From assembly GCA_032622095.1 (NCBI GenBank), contig CP136068.1, positions 154,283,151 through 154,347,150 of the forward strand: 64,000 bases of DNA. The letters are read 5' to 3'. Position 1 is the stretch's first letter. Each line of letters begins with the position of its first letter. Both the position numbers and the translations under genes were made by a program. Below are positions 36,565 to 47,694 of the stretch, piece after piece. A model generated the notes under the pieces. It had not been told where the DNA came from. It searched no databases and worked only from the letters and a program-made list of their open reading frames with translations. The stretch is from Siphonodentalium dalli. Its lineage: Eukaryota > Mollusca > Scaphopoda > Gadilida > Siphonodentaliidae.

Positions 36565-36790
36565 CACCAATGCATTATGTACATATAGATCATTCATCAC
36601 CGCCACACCAATGCTATATGTACATATAGAGCGTTAATCACCGCCACACCAATGCAATATGTACATATAGAGCGTTAATCACCGCTACAGCAATGCAATA
36701 TGTACATATAGAGCATTAAACACCGCTACAGCAATGCAATATGTACATATATAGCATTAATCACCACCACACCAATGCGATATGTATTTA
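36565..36790 (+). repeat. 41-bp minisatellite, array 1
   Basis: About five to six copies of a unit containing CAATGCAATATGTACATATA and GAGCGTTAATCACCGCCACAC. Same unit as arrays 2 and 3. Confidence 0.85.
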
Positions 36791-37599
36791 TGATTTATGG
36801 CAATTATGCCAAAGGGGATGTCAGGAATGATAACTTATTGGCAAGGTCCGCAAGCACCACACCGACACACCGAGCAGGCAGATAAAAACCCGCGTGATGC
36901 ATCGACTGGTAACCGGAAGGCGTGAACCCACGGCTATCTAAAAGTCAACAAAAACAGTTAGGATAGTAGAACGGTTGATTATTCATCGGTTATGTGAAGT
37001 TTTAATTATGCGATAATAGTATAAGGCATATACATGTATATATTGAGTATACAGAGAAGTTACACACCCATAGTTACACAAATATAGATAAAGGTCATCG
37101 TAGCATGCATTGTATGAGTATATATACCTGTAGTTCCCGATAAATATAGTTAAAGGTCATCGTAGTGTGCATTGGATGAGAATATATACATGTAGCTCCC
37201 GATAAATATAGTTAAAGGTCATCGTAGTATATTAGATGTATGGATATTGTTTGCAAATTCCCAAATATATGTTTATGACGTATATTACCACATTTCCATC
37301 CATAGTTATGATGCATAGTAACCCTCCCCATTTATGTATGATGTATACGACGCACATCTTACAGTTATAATGTATATCACTCCTTTCCCATTAGTTAAGT
37401 TCTATGCCAACATGTTAACGTGTATGTCAGATATGATAATTTGGGCAAACTATATATAGTTGAAGGTTATCGTCTCTTATTGGACGAGCAGTTACTCATA
37501 ATATCGTTAAGGGTTATCGTTGCCCATAGGATGAAAATTGTTAGTAAATTCATAAATATATGGATATAGTTAAATGGTTTCCATAGATGCATACATACA
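36791..37599 (+). repeat. Spacer with a ~62-bp tandem repeat
   Basis: Around 37080-37235 the unit GATAAATATAGTTAAAGGTC, followed by ATCGTAGTGTGCATTGGATG, occurs about three times, with looser relics to 37530. No gene. Confidence 0.65.
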
Positions 37600-37690
37600 G
37601 CAACAATATGTACATATAGAGCGTTAATCACCGCTACAACAATGCAATATGTACATATATAGCATTAATCACCGCCACACCAATGCAATA
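37600..37690 (+). repeat. 41-bp minisatellite, array 2
   Basis: About two copies. It is cut after CAATGCAATA by the Helitron block and continues with TGTACATATA at 45065. Confidence 0.85.
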
Positions 37691-38297
37691 TCTATTATAT
37701 ATTTTGGAAGATCTGTCAGTGTGTGTGTGTCTGTGTGTGTGTGTGTAATCGATGAACTCAAAAACGACCGACCGATTTCGATGAAACTTGGTACGTGGGC
37801 GTATTTTCGGCCGGGGGTTAACATAGGCCTATTGATTTGCCCGTGCGACGTGACCTTGACCTTCAAAACTCATATCTCGGGATCCGCAGTGCTATCATGC
37901 CGGATTTAGCACTGCGATGCAAGGAGGATAACTCTATATCCATGCGTCGACGAACGTTAGCAATTTGCAGGCATGCAATTACGCATCGTGTATTTTTCCC
38001 AAAATTATAACATTTACACTATATATTGTCAATTTGCAGGCTATTAAAAATCGGACGAAATTTTATACATAGGGTATCTCGGTATCCGCTGGGCCGATTT
38101 CCCGGTATCCGCTGGGCCAATTTCCACCATTTTTGGGGTGTTGGTGTTGGTAAACTGCCAGACGGATTTTGACGAAATTTGATACTTAGTGGTAATTGTT
38201 TCCAGGGAGTGTTTTGGACGGGTCAAATCGTGACCCCACCTGACCTTGACCTTCAAAATGGTCAATTCAATGTCAAAGCCCGGACGAAGTCGGGTTA
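37691..38297 (+). mobile_element. Helitron-like element A
   Basis: 5' TCTATTATATATTTTGGAAG, then a TG microsatellite and GATTTCGATGAAACTTGG. It ends at CCCGGACGAAGTCGGG plus TTA, without the CTAG seen in its relatives at 39323 and 44279, so its 3' end seems cut by element B. Confidence 0.65.
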
Positions 38298-39322
38298 TCT
38301 ATACTATATATTTTGAGACTTCGTATATATGTGTGTACTTCATAGAATCCAAAACGCGTGTACAGATTGAGATCAAATTTTGTATGTAAGTGTAAAATCC
38401 CACCGACACCGCCGTAATCGTGTTTTCGAGAAGCTCTGAGCACCCTTTATCCACTCCCAGTCATCGAAATCAGCTCAAACGGCACGGCCGGGGTTAATAA
38501 CGTCATTATATATATATATGAAGTCAGAGTCTCCAAAGTTATACCGGAACAAACACGTGTTTACGTCGTCTTGGGGGTCCACGATGGGAGTCTGACTTCA
38601 ATGCAATGTTATCGCTCGAAACACGTGTTTACTTCGTGTTGAGGTTCACGATGGGAGTCTGACAATTGTTATCGCTCGAAATAGTACATTAGGACGGGAA
38701 CGGCTGGACAGATTGAGCTCAAACTTCCTATCTAACGGTAAAATATCACGTACGATGTCGTCCACGCGTTTTCCAGAAGCTCAGAGCACCCGTACTCCAC
38801 TCCCAGTCATAAAAATCAGCTCAAACGGCACGGTCGGGGTTAATAACGTCATTATATATATATATACGAAGTCAACGTTATTAGCATCTGCATTGAGTGC
38901 ATTTCCTAGAACGCAACACGTGTTTTACGTCGTCTTGAGGTTCACGATGGGAGTCATTTCAATGCAATGTTATCGCTCGAAACACGTGTTTACTTCGTGT
39001 TGAGGTTCACGATGGGAGTCTGACATTTCAATGCAATGTTATCGCTCGAAATATTATGCAGAAAGGCAGATCTCGGAAACGGGTGGAGCTATCGACCTGA
39101 AATTTGCTATGTGAATGTATCTTGCGCCGGGTACAAATTTTATCGGGTCGCCGAGTACGTGCGACGCCAGCTTCGCGCATGCGCAGACCAGATCTCGGAA
39201 ACGGGTGGAGCTACCGGGTACAAATTTTTCTTATTGAAACGCGTGGAGCTAAAAATTAAAAAAAAAAAATTAAAAAAATGTCATGTTTCGGACAAGCCGC
39301 CGGTGGCGGGCTAACCTGCTAG
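38298..39322 (+). mobile_element. Helitron-like element B (mosaic)
   Basis: 5' TCTATACTATATATTTTGAG. 3' hairpin GCCGCCGGTGGCGGGC, then TAACCTG and CTAG. Inside, a ~350-bp segment with TTAATAACGTCATTATATA and GGTTCACGATGGGAGTC is duplicated. Its last 280 bp carry the ATCTCGGAAACGGGTGGAGC module otherwise typical of element D, suggesting a chimera. Confidence 0.65.
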
Positions 39323-40077
39323 TCTATTATATATTTTGAAAGATCTGTGTGTGTGTGTGTGTATCTGGGGGTGTGTGTGTGTGTGTGTGTGGTGTGTCTG
39401 TCTGTGTGTGTGTTCGCGATGAACTCGAAAACGGCCGACCCGATTTCGATGAAACTTCGTATGTGAGGGTACTATCGGTCGGGAAATGGCATAGGCATAT
39501 TAATTTTCAGATCCGAGGTCAACTTTTCACGTGCCGAGGTCAAATCTGTTTTTACGCTGTGTTACGGGACTTTCATTTGAGTTCGGTGCTTACAAATCGA
39601 TTCGAAACAGCGCGAATAATAAAATGCCAGTCATAATAATGACACTGTGAGAATCTTTCGTGTTTCCTCTTTCCAACGATATATAATGCGTATGTATCCG
39701 TTTTAGTTATCTGCCTCAATTATCAAGAAGAAGTGGTACTATCTTCCATCAGGATAAAAACAATGCGTAACTTCTATGACGTCGTTAGAGGTCATAACGT
39801 TAGATCACGTTAACGCTTAACCGGCCGATGCATTTGACTGTTTCAGACGTCTTGGCGATATCTCCGGCACCGATGGTAATTTATCTGTACGTTGAAACTT
39901 GATAATTAATGAGCGTGTGTATATGAGGCGCGTTTATATACTTGAGTGGAAATCAAATCGGGTTAAACTGGCGATTTCCACCATTTTTGAGGTGTTGGTG
40001 TTTGACCCCACCTGAACTTGACCTTCAAAATGGTCAATTCAAGGTCAAAGCCCGGACGAAGTCGGGTCACCTTCTAG
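39323..40077 (+). mobile_element. Helitron-like element C1
   Basis: 755 bp, TCTATTATATATTTTGAAAG to CACCTTCTAG. Very similar over its length to 44279-45064, differing by an internal deletion of about 90 bp and scattered changes. Confidence 0.8.
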
Positions 40078-41659
40078 TCTCATATATATTTTGAAGACCT
40101 CTGTCCACAGGAGCTTGGAATTTGGTCAAAACCCCTCTTTTATTGGCGGAACCACCACCCGGGACCAAAGGTCACGGAAGGAACGAAACAGAAAATTGTT
40201 GCCACCTATTTTGAACTCGACTGTATTCCTACAAAAAATATATTTTCACTAAATACTTTTGGTACCTCTTACACCTTAGATGCCAATCTACAACATTCCA
40301 TAGGTATATTTTTCCAGTTCTTCGAAAACCTCACTTTATTTCGGTAATGTATTGTAAATTCACCAACGAATACAAATCTGCGACACCTACATCACCCGTT
40401 CTAGAATCTGAGTAGCGGAACTGGTACCAAAATATGCGGAAACTTAAAACTATGATCCGGAGACGGATAGCATGAAAGTACCGTTTATAATTTCGAACAT
40501 AGCTGCTGATTACATGTTTATTACATGACCGTACCGATGCGCTGATCATCATGAACTTTTTATGGATGATAACATTGGCGTCTAGATGGGAACGAATTAT
40601 TTTGGGCTCATTTGCATAAAAACATGGCCACTGGCAGCCATCGTGGATTTAAGTGATAATACTAGATAAATCTTAATCAATAACACAGCCTAGAGCCTGT
40701 GTCGATGCTCCTATATCATCACGAACTTGTCCATCGATCATGACATTGATATATAGACGACACCGAGTCATTTTGGGCTTATTTGCATGAAAAAATGGCC
40801 GCCAACAGCCATCTTGGATTTCAAAATTGCATCATTTAGCACCGTGGACAAGAGGTCGCAGTGTTGGTCCGATCATAATTAAATTTGTCACGGAGGTTGA
40901 CATTGACATATAGATGGGAACGAGTCATTTTGCTGTGAATTCTCAAAAAAACATGATCATGGATCATGACGTCACCAACGGTTAAGGAAAGTCGGAACTT
41001 TCAGCAACGGGAAAATTTTATCGTTTAATTGTGAATTAATTTGTGAATTTCATCAGATTAAGGATTGGATCTGCTGGATATAGTGCGGAATAGTAATTGT
41101 GAGGAAGCTGAAGCAGAAGTTCTGGAATTCTACGAGTTTTATTCGCAAAAACGAGTTTTTAAGTGCGGTGCATTTCTTCCGTTTCAACAGCTGGAGACCG
41201 TTTTTCCTTCCGGGAAATCGTTGTGCAATTTCCGGTTAGCCTGCTGAAACTAATCATGGACAGCTTTATACATACATATAAATCATATATGAGTAAAATT
41301 GTGAGGATTCTCTAGGATATTCTAGGATTCCAAGAGCACCAGGATTCCACTTAACCAAGTGGTGCCACGAAAAATCAACGTGGGAAATTCTAAGAAGACA
41401 ATACAAGACATGGCCGCCGTCGGATTTCAGCGACAACACCGCATATATAATTAAATCAATAACACTGCCTAGAGAGGCTAGGCCTATATGTCGATGAACC
41501 GATCATCGTTAAATTGTTCATGGGTCATGACATTGGTATCAAAATGAGAACGAATCATTGCTAGATACTGTAACATTGGTGCGATCGTCGTGTAATTAGT
41601 CATAGAAACATGGCCGCCGTCGGATTTCAGCCACTCGTTTCATCGACCATGAAAGTTAC

Positions 41660-42129
41660 GCCGATGGGGTCATTGTCACAAGACTCCGGTCAGTGACGGT
41701 CACATTCGTAGCCAGTGTAGCCAGCTTATTTCACCGGCGATAAAATTCGTAGTCAGCTTTTCTAATTCGTGGTTTATATTGCCCGAAATATGACGTCATC
41801 ACGTTCGTGACTAAAATGTCGACGTCATGCTCCAAAACTGACTTCGTTTATCAACTTATATTGGAATATAATTCGATCATTCCAACGACATTGATCCGAA
41901 ACATCAGGTTATAAATGAACTTATATCAAAACTAAATTCAAGTTGTTTTCATCCATCAACTCAGAAAAATTAGATTAACCTGATCGTGTTCATTGAGGCT
42001 CGCCTGAATATGAAAAGCTGGCTACAAATGTGATCGCCATAGAAAAGCTGGCTACATTTGTGATCGATTAAAAAACCTGGCTACGAATGTGATCGGATCT
42101 CGGAGCCTTGTGACAATGACCCCATCAGC
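41660..42129. mobile_element. MULE-like MITE with 9-bp target duplication
   Basis: The 470-bp element is flanked by perfect GAAAGTTAC at 41651-41659 and 42130-42138. The ends are GC(C/T)GATGGGGTCATTGTCA inverted repeats that stay similar for about 50 bp. A 9-bp duplication is characteristic of Mutator-like transposons. It is non-coding. Confidence 0.85.
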
Positions 42130-42261
42130 GAAAGTTACATTAAGTAATGTTTTTAATATTTTTTTGGTATTTTTGATTTTGAGAAAAACAATGCCGATGG
42201 TGGCTAGCTGTCTTGAATTTAAAAATTGAATTTCCAATTCATGAGCACAGGCTATATAATC

Positions 42262-42822
42262 ATATGCATAAAGCCATTCTTTGAGAGTTTTGGTGCTGAT
42301 TCGTTACGACACACGAGTCACGAGTGACGTATACTATTTATAGATCCTGGTACCGGTAAAGTTGACAATACTTATAGTTGCTTATTAAATAAAATTTATG
42401 TTAGCGAGTTTATCACTAACTCAAATTTATAAACTAGTTATTCGGTAAACCAGTTTGTATTATATACAACTTGCAAACGCACAAATAAAACGTATACTGT
42501 GAAGAATACGCAGGTTAATTTTGTGCTCTTACATTAAAGAATCTTATTACATTTTGTTACTGTATTTGGCATATTAATGGCGAGTTTTTGTACCCTACAT
42601 TGACAAATTTGAATTACGCGAAACTAAACACTCGTTCTATATATGCATGGCCAATATCGTTACCTAACTCAAGAAAAATGTCTTCTCTCATCAACTAAGA
42701 CATATATTTGTTCGTCAGAACTAGTAAAAGACAGCAATTGATGTGGAAGTAATTAAGATATTCTGGCAACGAATCTGCACCAAAACGCACAAAGGAATCG
42801 CTTCATGCATAGGCATATATAC
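42262..42822. mobile_element. Possible inverted-repeat element
   Basis: GTTTTGGTGCTGATTCGTT near 42295 and its near-complement AACGAATCTGCACCAAAAC near 42768 lie inside outer ATGCAT motifs on both sides. The target duplication is unclear because ATGCAT is itself a palindrome. Confidence 0.4.
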
Positions 42823-44278
42823 CGGCCTCCCCGTGAGTCTATATATCTTTTTCTTCTACTTCGTGATATTCGACAAGTAATCAGTTGGTTGATTACTATT
42901 ACTATTATATGATGGATATTTTAGGCCTATACAACGGAGCGCGACACAAGCTCCTATGAGAGAGAGAGAGAGAGAGGGAGCTAGAGAGTTTTGGTCCCCT
43001 TATGACCAATCATTGCAACCAGTAGCATTACAAAGTCAAGTAGTACATATATAGGCCTACCTGTACATAACGAACATAAAACAAGAAGATAAAAACAATA
43101 CCAGGTGGTCGTGCCATAAATAGAAATAAATTAAATATGAAATATATGTACAAATTACCATTCAGTCAAATGAAGAATATCTTCTTGGGTATTCGTCATT
43201 TTCATGAGATGATAACAGCAGACACAGAAAAATACAGACATTTTCAGGAAAATGCACAAAATATCAGGAATATATCTTCAAAAACGAGCATAGTATGACG
43301 CAAACATAAACAGATTTAAGTTTTCTGGCGCCTAAGTTCGAAAACCGCACGCACTTTCAAATATTTTTGAATTTCGCGGGCTTTAAATTTAGGTTTCGAT
43401 TTTATTTCGTTCCGACTTTGTTATTCCGGAAAAAAGTTTTTTTGCCATTTGTCATTCAGATTCTAGAACGGGTGATGTAGGTGTCGCAGATTTGTGTTCG
43501 TTGGTGAATTTACAATACATTACCGAAATAAAGTGAGGTTTTCGAAGAACTGGAAAAATATAAGAGGTAACAGGTAACAAAAGTTTTTAGTGAAAATATA
43601 TTTTTTGTAGGAATACAGTTGAGTTCAAAATAGGTGGCAACAATTTTCTGTTTCGTTCCTTCCGTGACCTTTGGTCCCGGGTGGTGGTTCCGCCGATAAA
43701 AGAGGGGTTTTGACCAAATTCCAAGCTCCTGTGCTCTGTCTGTCTGTATGTTTGTCTGTATGTTTGTCTGTATGTTTGTCATTTATACAAATCTACGATT
43801 CTCCACCGATCGGGACCAAACTTGGTACGTGTGTGTAGTTTGACCAGGCGGTGGACGTTGTCGTATTGGCGAGCCCGTGCGGTGCCCGCTTCGCGCATGC
43901 GCAGACGAGATCTCGGAAACGGGTGGAGCTATCGACTTGAAATTTGGTATGTGAATGTATCTTGCCCCGGATACGAATTTTATCGGGTCGCCGAGCCCGT
44001 GCGACGCCAGCTTCGCGCCTGCGCAGACGAGATCTCGGAAACGGGTGGAGCTATCGACTTGAAATTTGGTATGTGAATGTATCTTGCCCCGGATACGCAT
44101 TTTATCGGGTCGCCGCGCCCGTGCGACGCCAGCTTCGCGCATGCGCAGACCAGATCTCGGAAACGGGTAGAGCTATCGACTTGAAATTTGGTTTTTGAAT
44201 AGCCCGGACAACGTTTGGGCTCATCGACTTGAAATTTGGTTTTTGAATAGCCCGGACAACGTCGGGGTCATCGGCTAG

Positions 44279-45064
44279 TCTATTATATATTTTGGAAGAT
44301 CTGTTTGTTTGTTTGTTTGTGTGTAATCGATGAACTCGAAAACGGCCGACCCGATTTCGATGAAACTTGGTATGTGGGGGTATTTTCGGCCGGGGGGTGA
44401 CATAGGCCTATTGATTTTCAGATCCGAGGTCAACTTTTCACGTGCCGAGGTCAAATATGTTTTTACGCTGTGTTACGGGACTTTCATTTGAGTTCGGTGC
44501 TTACAAATCGATTCGAAACAGCGCGAATAATAAAATGCCAGTCATAATAATGACAATGTGAGAATCGTTCGTGTTTCCTCTTTCCAACGATATATAATGC
44601 GTATGTATCCGTTTTAGTTATCTGCCTCAATTATCAAGAAGAAGTGGTACTATCTTCCATCAGGATAAAATCAATGCGTAACTTCTATGACGTCGTTAGA
44701 GGTCATAACGTTAGATCAGGTTAACGCTTAACCGGCCGATGCATTTGACTGTTTCAGACGTCTTGGCGATATCTCGGGCACCGATGGCAATTTATCTTTA
44801 CGTTGAAAATTGATAATTAATGAGCGTGTGTATATGAGGCGCGTTTATATACTTGAGTGGAAATCAAATCGGGTTAAACTGGCGGATTTTTACTGACGAA
44901 ATTTGATGCATAGGGTATCTCGGTATCCGCTGGGCCGATTTCCCGGTATCCGCTGGGCCGATTTCCACCATTTTTGGAGTGTTGGTGTTTGACCCCACCT
45001 GACCTTGACCTTCAAAATGGTCAATTCAAGGTCAAAGCCCGGACGAAGTCGGGTCACCTTCTAG
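44279..45064 (+). mobile_element. Helitron-like element C2
   Basis: 786 bp with TCTATTATATATTTTGGAAG at the start, a TTTG microsatellite, and CCCGGACGAAGTCGGG then CACCTTCTAG at the end. It is the last member of the string. The next base is the target T. Confidence 0.8.
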
Positions 45065-45640
45065 TGTACATATATAGAGCGTTAATCACCGCCACACTAA
45101 TGCGATATGTACACATAGAGCATTAATCACCGCCACACCAATGCAATATGTACATATATAGAGCGTTAATCACCGCCACACCAAATGCAATATGTACACA
45201 TAGAGCGTTAATCACCGCCACACCAATGCAATACGTACATATAGAGCGTTTATGTCATTTCAGCCACACCAATGCAATATGTACATATAGAGCGTTAATC
45301 ACTGCCACGCCAATGCGATATGTACATATAGAGCGTTAATCACCGCCACACCAATGCAATATGTACATATAGAGCGTTAATCACCACCACACCAATGAAA
45401 TACGTACATATAGAGCGTTTATGTCATTTCAGCCACACCAATGCAATATGTACATATAGAGCGTTAATCACTGCCACGCCAATGCGATATTTACATATAG
45501 AGCGTTAATCACCGCCACACCAATGCAATATGTACATATAGAGCGTTAATCACCACCACACCAATGAAATACGTACATATAGAGCGTTTATGTCGTTTCA
45601 GCCACACCAATGCAATACGTACATATAGAGCGCTTATGTC
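45065..45640 (+). repeat. 41-bp minisatellite, array 3
   Basis: About 14 copies of the unit with GTACATATAGAGCGTTAATC. A variant with GTTTATGTCATTTCAGCC recurs in a higher-order pattern at about 45250, 45415 and 45585. Short open frames across it are read-through. Confidence 0.9.
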
Positions 45641-45869
45641 GTGCCTGCACGTGCGCTGGACTCATTGCGCTCTAAACTAGAATGCACTCAGAGAGATGCC
45701 AACGTGCGCAAAAATGTAATAAAAAATAATTAAAAAAATAATTTCACTGTATTTTACTTAATTAATTTAATTTAATTTAATTTAATGTTAGCAAAAAAAG
45801 ACAATTACAATCTTCAATAATTTTATTTAGGGGATAACAGTGTGGTGTTTTGTGATTTCGGAAAGGTAC

Positions 45870-45957
45870 ATGGCGAATATACTGTGGCAAATTTAGTTAA
45901 TGGGCGACGGCAGAGCCGGAGCCCATTAACGGGTATTTGCCACAGTATATTCGCCAT
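45870..45957. repeat. 88-nt hairpin in the left arm
   Basis: The outer 23 bases pair perfectly (ATGGCGAATATACTGTGG... against ...CCACAGTATATTCGCCAT) and an inner GTTAATGGGC pairs with GCCCATTAAC. The loop is GACGGCAGAGCCGGA. It is absent from the right arm. Confidence 0.8.
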
Positions 45958-46017
45958 CACTGTGTAGGAACTGTTACATCGGAAGTCGTTCTATCGCCGG
46001 TTTGTGATGGTTCTTGC

Positions 46018-46593
46018 TGATCGAAATTATACATTTTCACGACTTTTTGACAGTTAAAACGCAATTTTGAGGCATCTAGGTGATAATTCGATTAGTTATT
46101 TTCGATCCCATCACAATCTGTGGCACCAATGAGCGTGTTAATAACAAAACTGTCATTGTGCGAGTCATAACAACGACAAAAACCGCGAATTTTTATAATT
46201 GTTTGGGTTCTCTCCTGATCGAGTCGGTTTCTCCCCATTTAATCGCTCTATGCGGGTAAAACTATGGCTAATAATTGCCATGGTACATGGTACAAACTGC
46301 CAATTTTGTGAAAGTATACAAAGATAAACACAACAAACTATGCATTAAGTTGAAATTTGCACCACTTGTCATTAATTTCGATGAATTACACTGCCTTTCT
46401 ATGCTTATCCAATAAGTTGTGTTACGCCTATCAAAATTCACAAAGTTGCCAGCTAGTTTGAAAAATAACGCGTTTTGCAGGCCGACATTTCCATGAGTCA
46501 ACAGCCGGTTAACAATAGTGAAATTTCATTGCGCTGGACTTCGTAAAGTGTGAGCGTAGACGGGATATATAGAGTTATCTGTCTTGTATTTTA
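46018..46593. other. No feature seen
   Basis: Interior of the inverted-repeat pair. No domain or element ends were seen up to the Helitron start at 46594. Confidence 0.4.
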
Positions 46594-47137
46594 TCTCATA
46601 TATATTTTGAAGACCTCTGTCTGTATGTATGTTTGTTTGTTTGTTTGTTTGTCTGTCATTTATACAAATCTATGATTCTCGACCGATCGGGACGAAACTT
46701 GGTACGTGTGTGTAGTTTGACCAGGCGGTGAACGTTGTCGTATTGGCGAGCCCGTGCGGCGCCCGCTTCGCGCATGCGCAGACGAGATCTCGGAAACGGG
46801 TGGAGCTATCGACTTGAAATTTGGTATGTGAATGTATCTTGCCCCGGATACGAACTTTATCGGGTCGCCGAGTCCGTGCGACGCCATCTTCGCGCATGCG
46901 CAGACGAGATATCGGAAACGGATGGAGCTATCGACTTGAAATTTGGTATGTGAATGTATCTTGCCCCGGAAACGAATTGTATCGTGTCGCCGAACCCGTG
47001 CGACGCCAGCTTCGCGCATGCGCAGACCAGATCTCGGAAACGGGTAGAGCTATCGACTTGAAATTTGGTTTTTGAATAGCCCGGACAACAAAATTTGGTT
47101 TTTGAATAGCCCGGACAACGTCGGGCTCATCGGCTAG
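46594..47137 (+). mobile_element. Helitron-like element D1
   Basis: Inserted after TTTTA. 5' TCTCATATATATTTTGAAGA, microsatellite TTTG, three tandem copies of the ATCTCGGAAACGGG module. 3' hairpin CCCGGACAACGTCGGG, then CTCATCGG and CTAG. Same family as the element at 40078. Confidence 0.8.
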
Positions 47138-47694
47138 TCTATTATATATTTTGGAACTTCTGTCTATGTATGTATTTGTGTTATAGACTCGAAAAACTGC
47201 TCGACCGATCCGACTCAAATTTGGTGTGTAGGCCTACTTTGATCCGGGGAACAATATGGGCGGGTCAAATTTCACGTGCGTCCGTGTCCTTGACCTTGAC
47301 CTCGCTCAAATACGATCATATAGGCATGTTTCTGGACCTCGACCGCTCCCACTCAAATTTGGTAGCTGGTTCTACTTTGATCACGGGAATAATATGGGCG
47401 GGTCCAATTTCACTTGCGACCGTGTCCTTGACATTGACCTCGCTCATATACGCTCATATAGGCATGTTTCTGGACTTCGACCGATCCGACTCAAATTTGG
47501 TATAATGGAGGCCTACTTTGATCCCGGGAACAATATGGGTGGGTCAAATTTCACGTGCGACCATGTCCTTGACCTTGACCATATTCGCTCATATAGGTAT
47601 GTTTCCGGGCCGATCGAACAATAGTTTGCCCAGGCGGAGACGATCACAAAAAAATCCTTAAATAGCCCGGACGAAGAGGGGGCACATCGGCTAA
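47138..47694 (+). mobile_element. Helitron-like element F
   Basis: Starts TCTATTATATATTTTGGAAC with no spacing after CTAG of D1, and ends CGAAGAGGGGGCACATCGGCTAA with T following. Inside are three ~131-bp tandem copies with GACCGATCCGACTCAAATTT and CATATAGGCATGTTTC. The D1-F pair together sits in one A/T target (TTTTA before, TGTTG after). Confidence 0.75.

Larger units (their letters stand above)
40106..43733. mobile_element. 3.6-kb foldback element
   Basis: Arms at 40106-40411 and 43457-43733 are inverted repeats (CACAGGAGCTTGGAATTTGG and its complement at the outer ends). Both sides carry the 7-bp CTCTGTC (40099-40105, 43734-43740), and the uninterrupted relative at 46594 has it once. The interior is non-coding apart from a 60-codon frame at 41065-41247 without recognisable homology. 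It carries repeated 'ATGGCCGCC...CAGCCATCTTGGATTTC' modules and a nested MITE. Confidence 0.8.
40078..44278 (+). mobile_element. Helitron-like element D2, carrying a foldback insertion
   Basis: 5' TCTCATATATATTTTGAAGA. 3' hairpin CCCGGACAACGTCGGG, then GTCATCGG and CTAG. Without the 3.6 kb insertion it is about 566 bp and matches 46594-47137. The right part has three ~122-bp tandem copies of ATCTCGGAAACGGGTGGAGC. Open frames there on both strands are CpG-rich repeat read-through. Confidence 0.8.
37691..45064 (+). mobile_element. Head-to-tail string of five Helitron-like elements
   Basis: The block starts TCTATTATATATTTTGG and ends with a hairpin (CCCGGACGAAGTCGGG) plus CACCTTCTAG. It interrupts one unit of the 41-bp minisatellite exactly between A and T, the Helitron target rule. 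Inside, CTAG is followed with zero spacing by a new TC start at 39323, 40078 and 44279. There is no Rep/helicase ORF, so all are non-autonomous. CpG-rich ORF-like stretches are repeat read-through. Confidence 0.8.

Noticed and set aside
43783-44198. Open frames of 84-119 codons on both strands in Helitron D2 (and the parallel ones at 46660-47075)
   Set aside because: They are read-through of a CpG-rich ~122-bp tandem module and change frame between copies. No protein family recognised.
36565-45640. 41-bp arrays as a CRISPR-like array
   Set aside because: Units are contiguous near-identical tandem copies without unique spacers, in animal DNA. It is a minisatellite.
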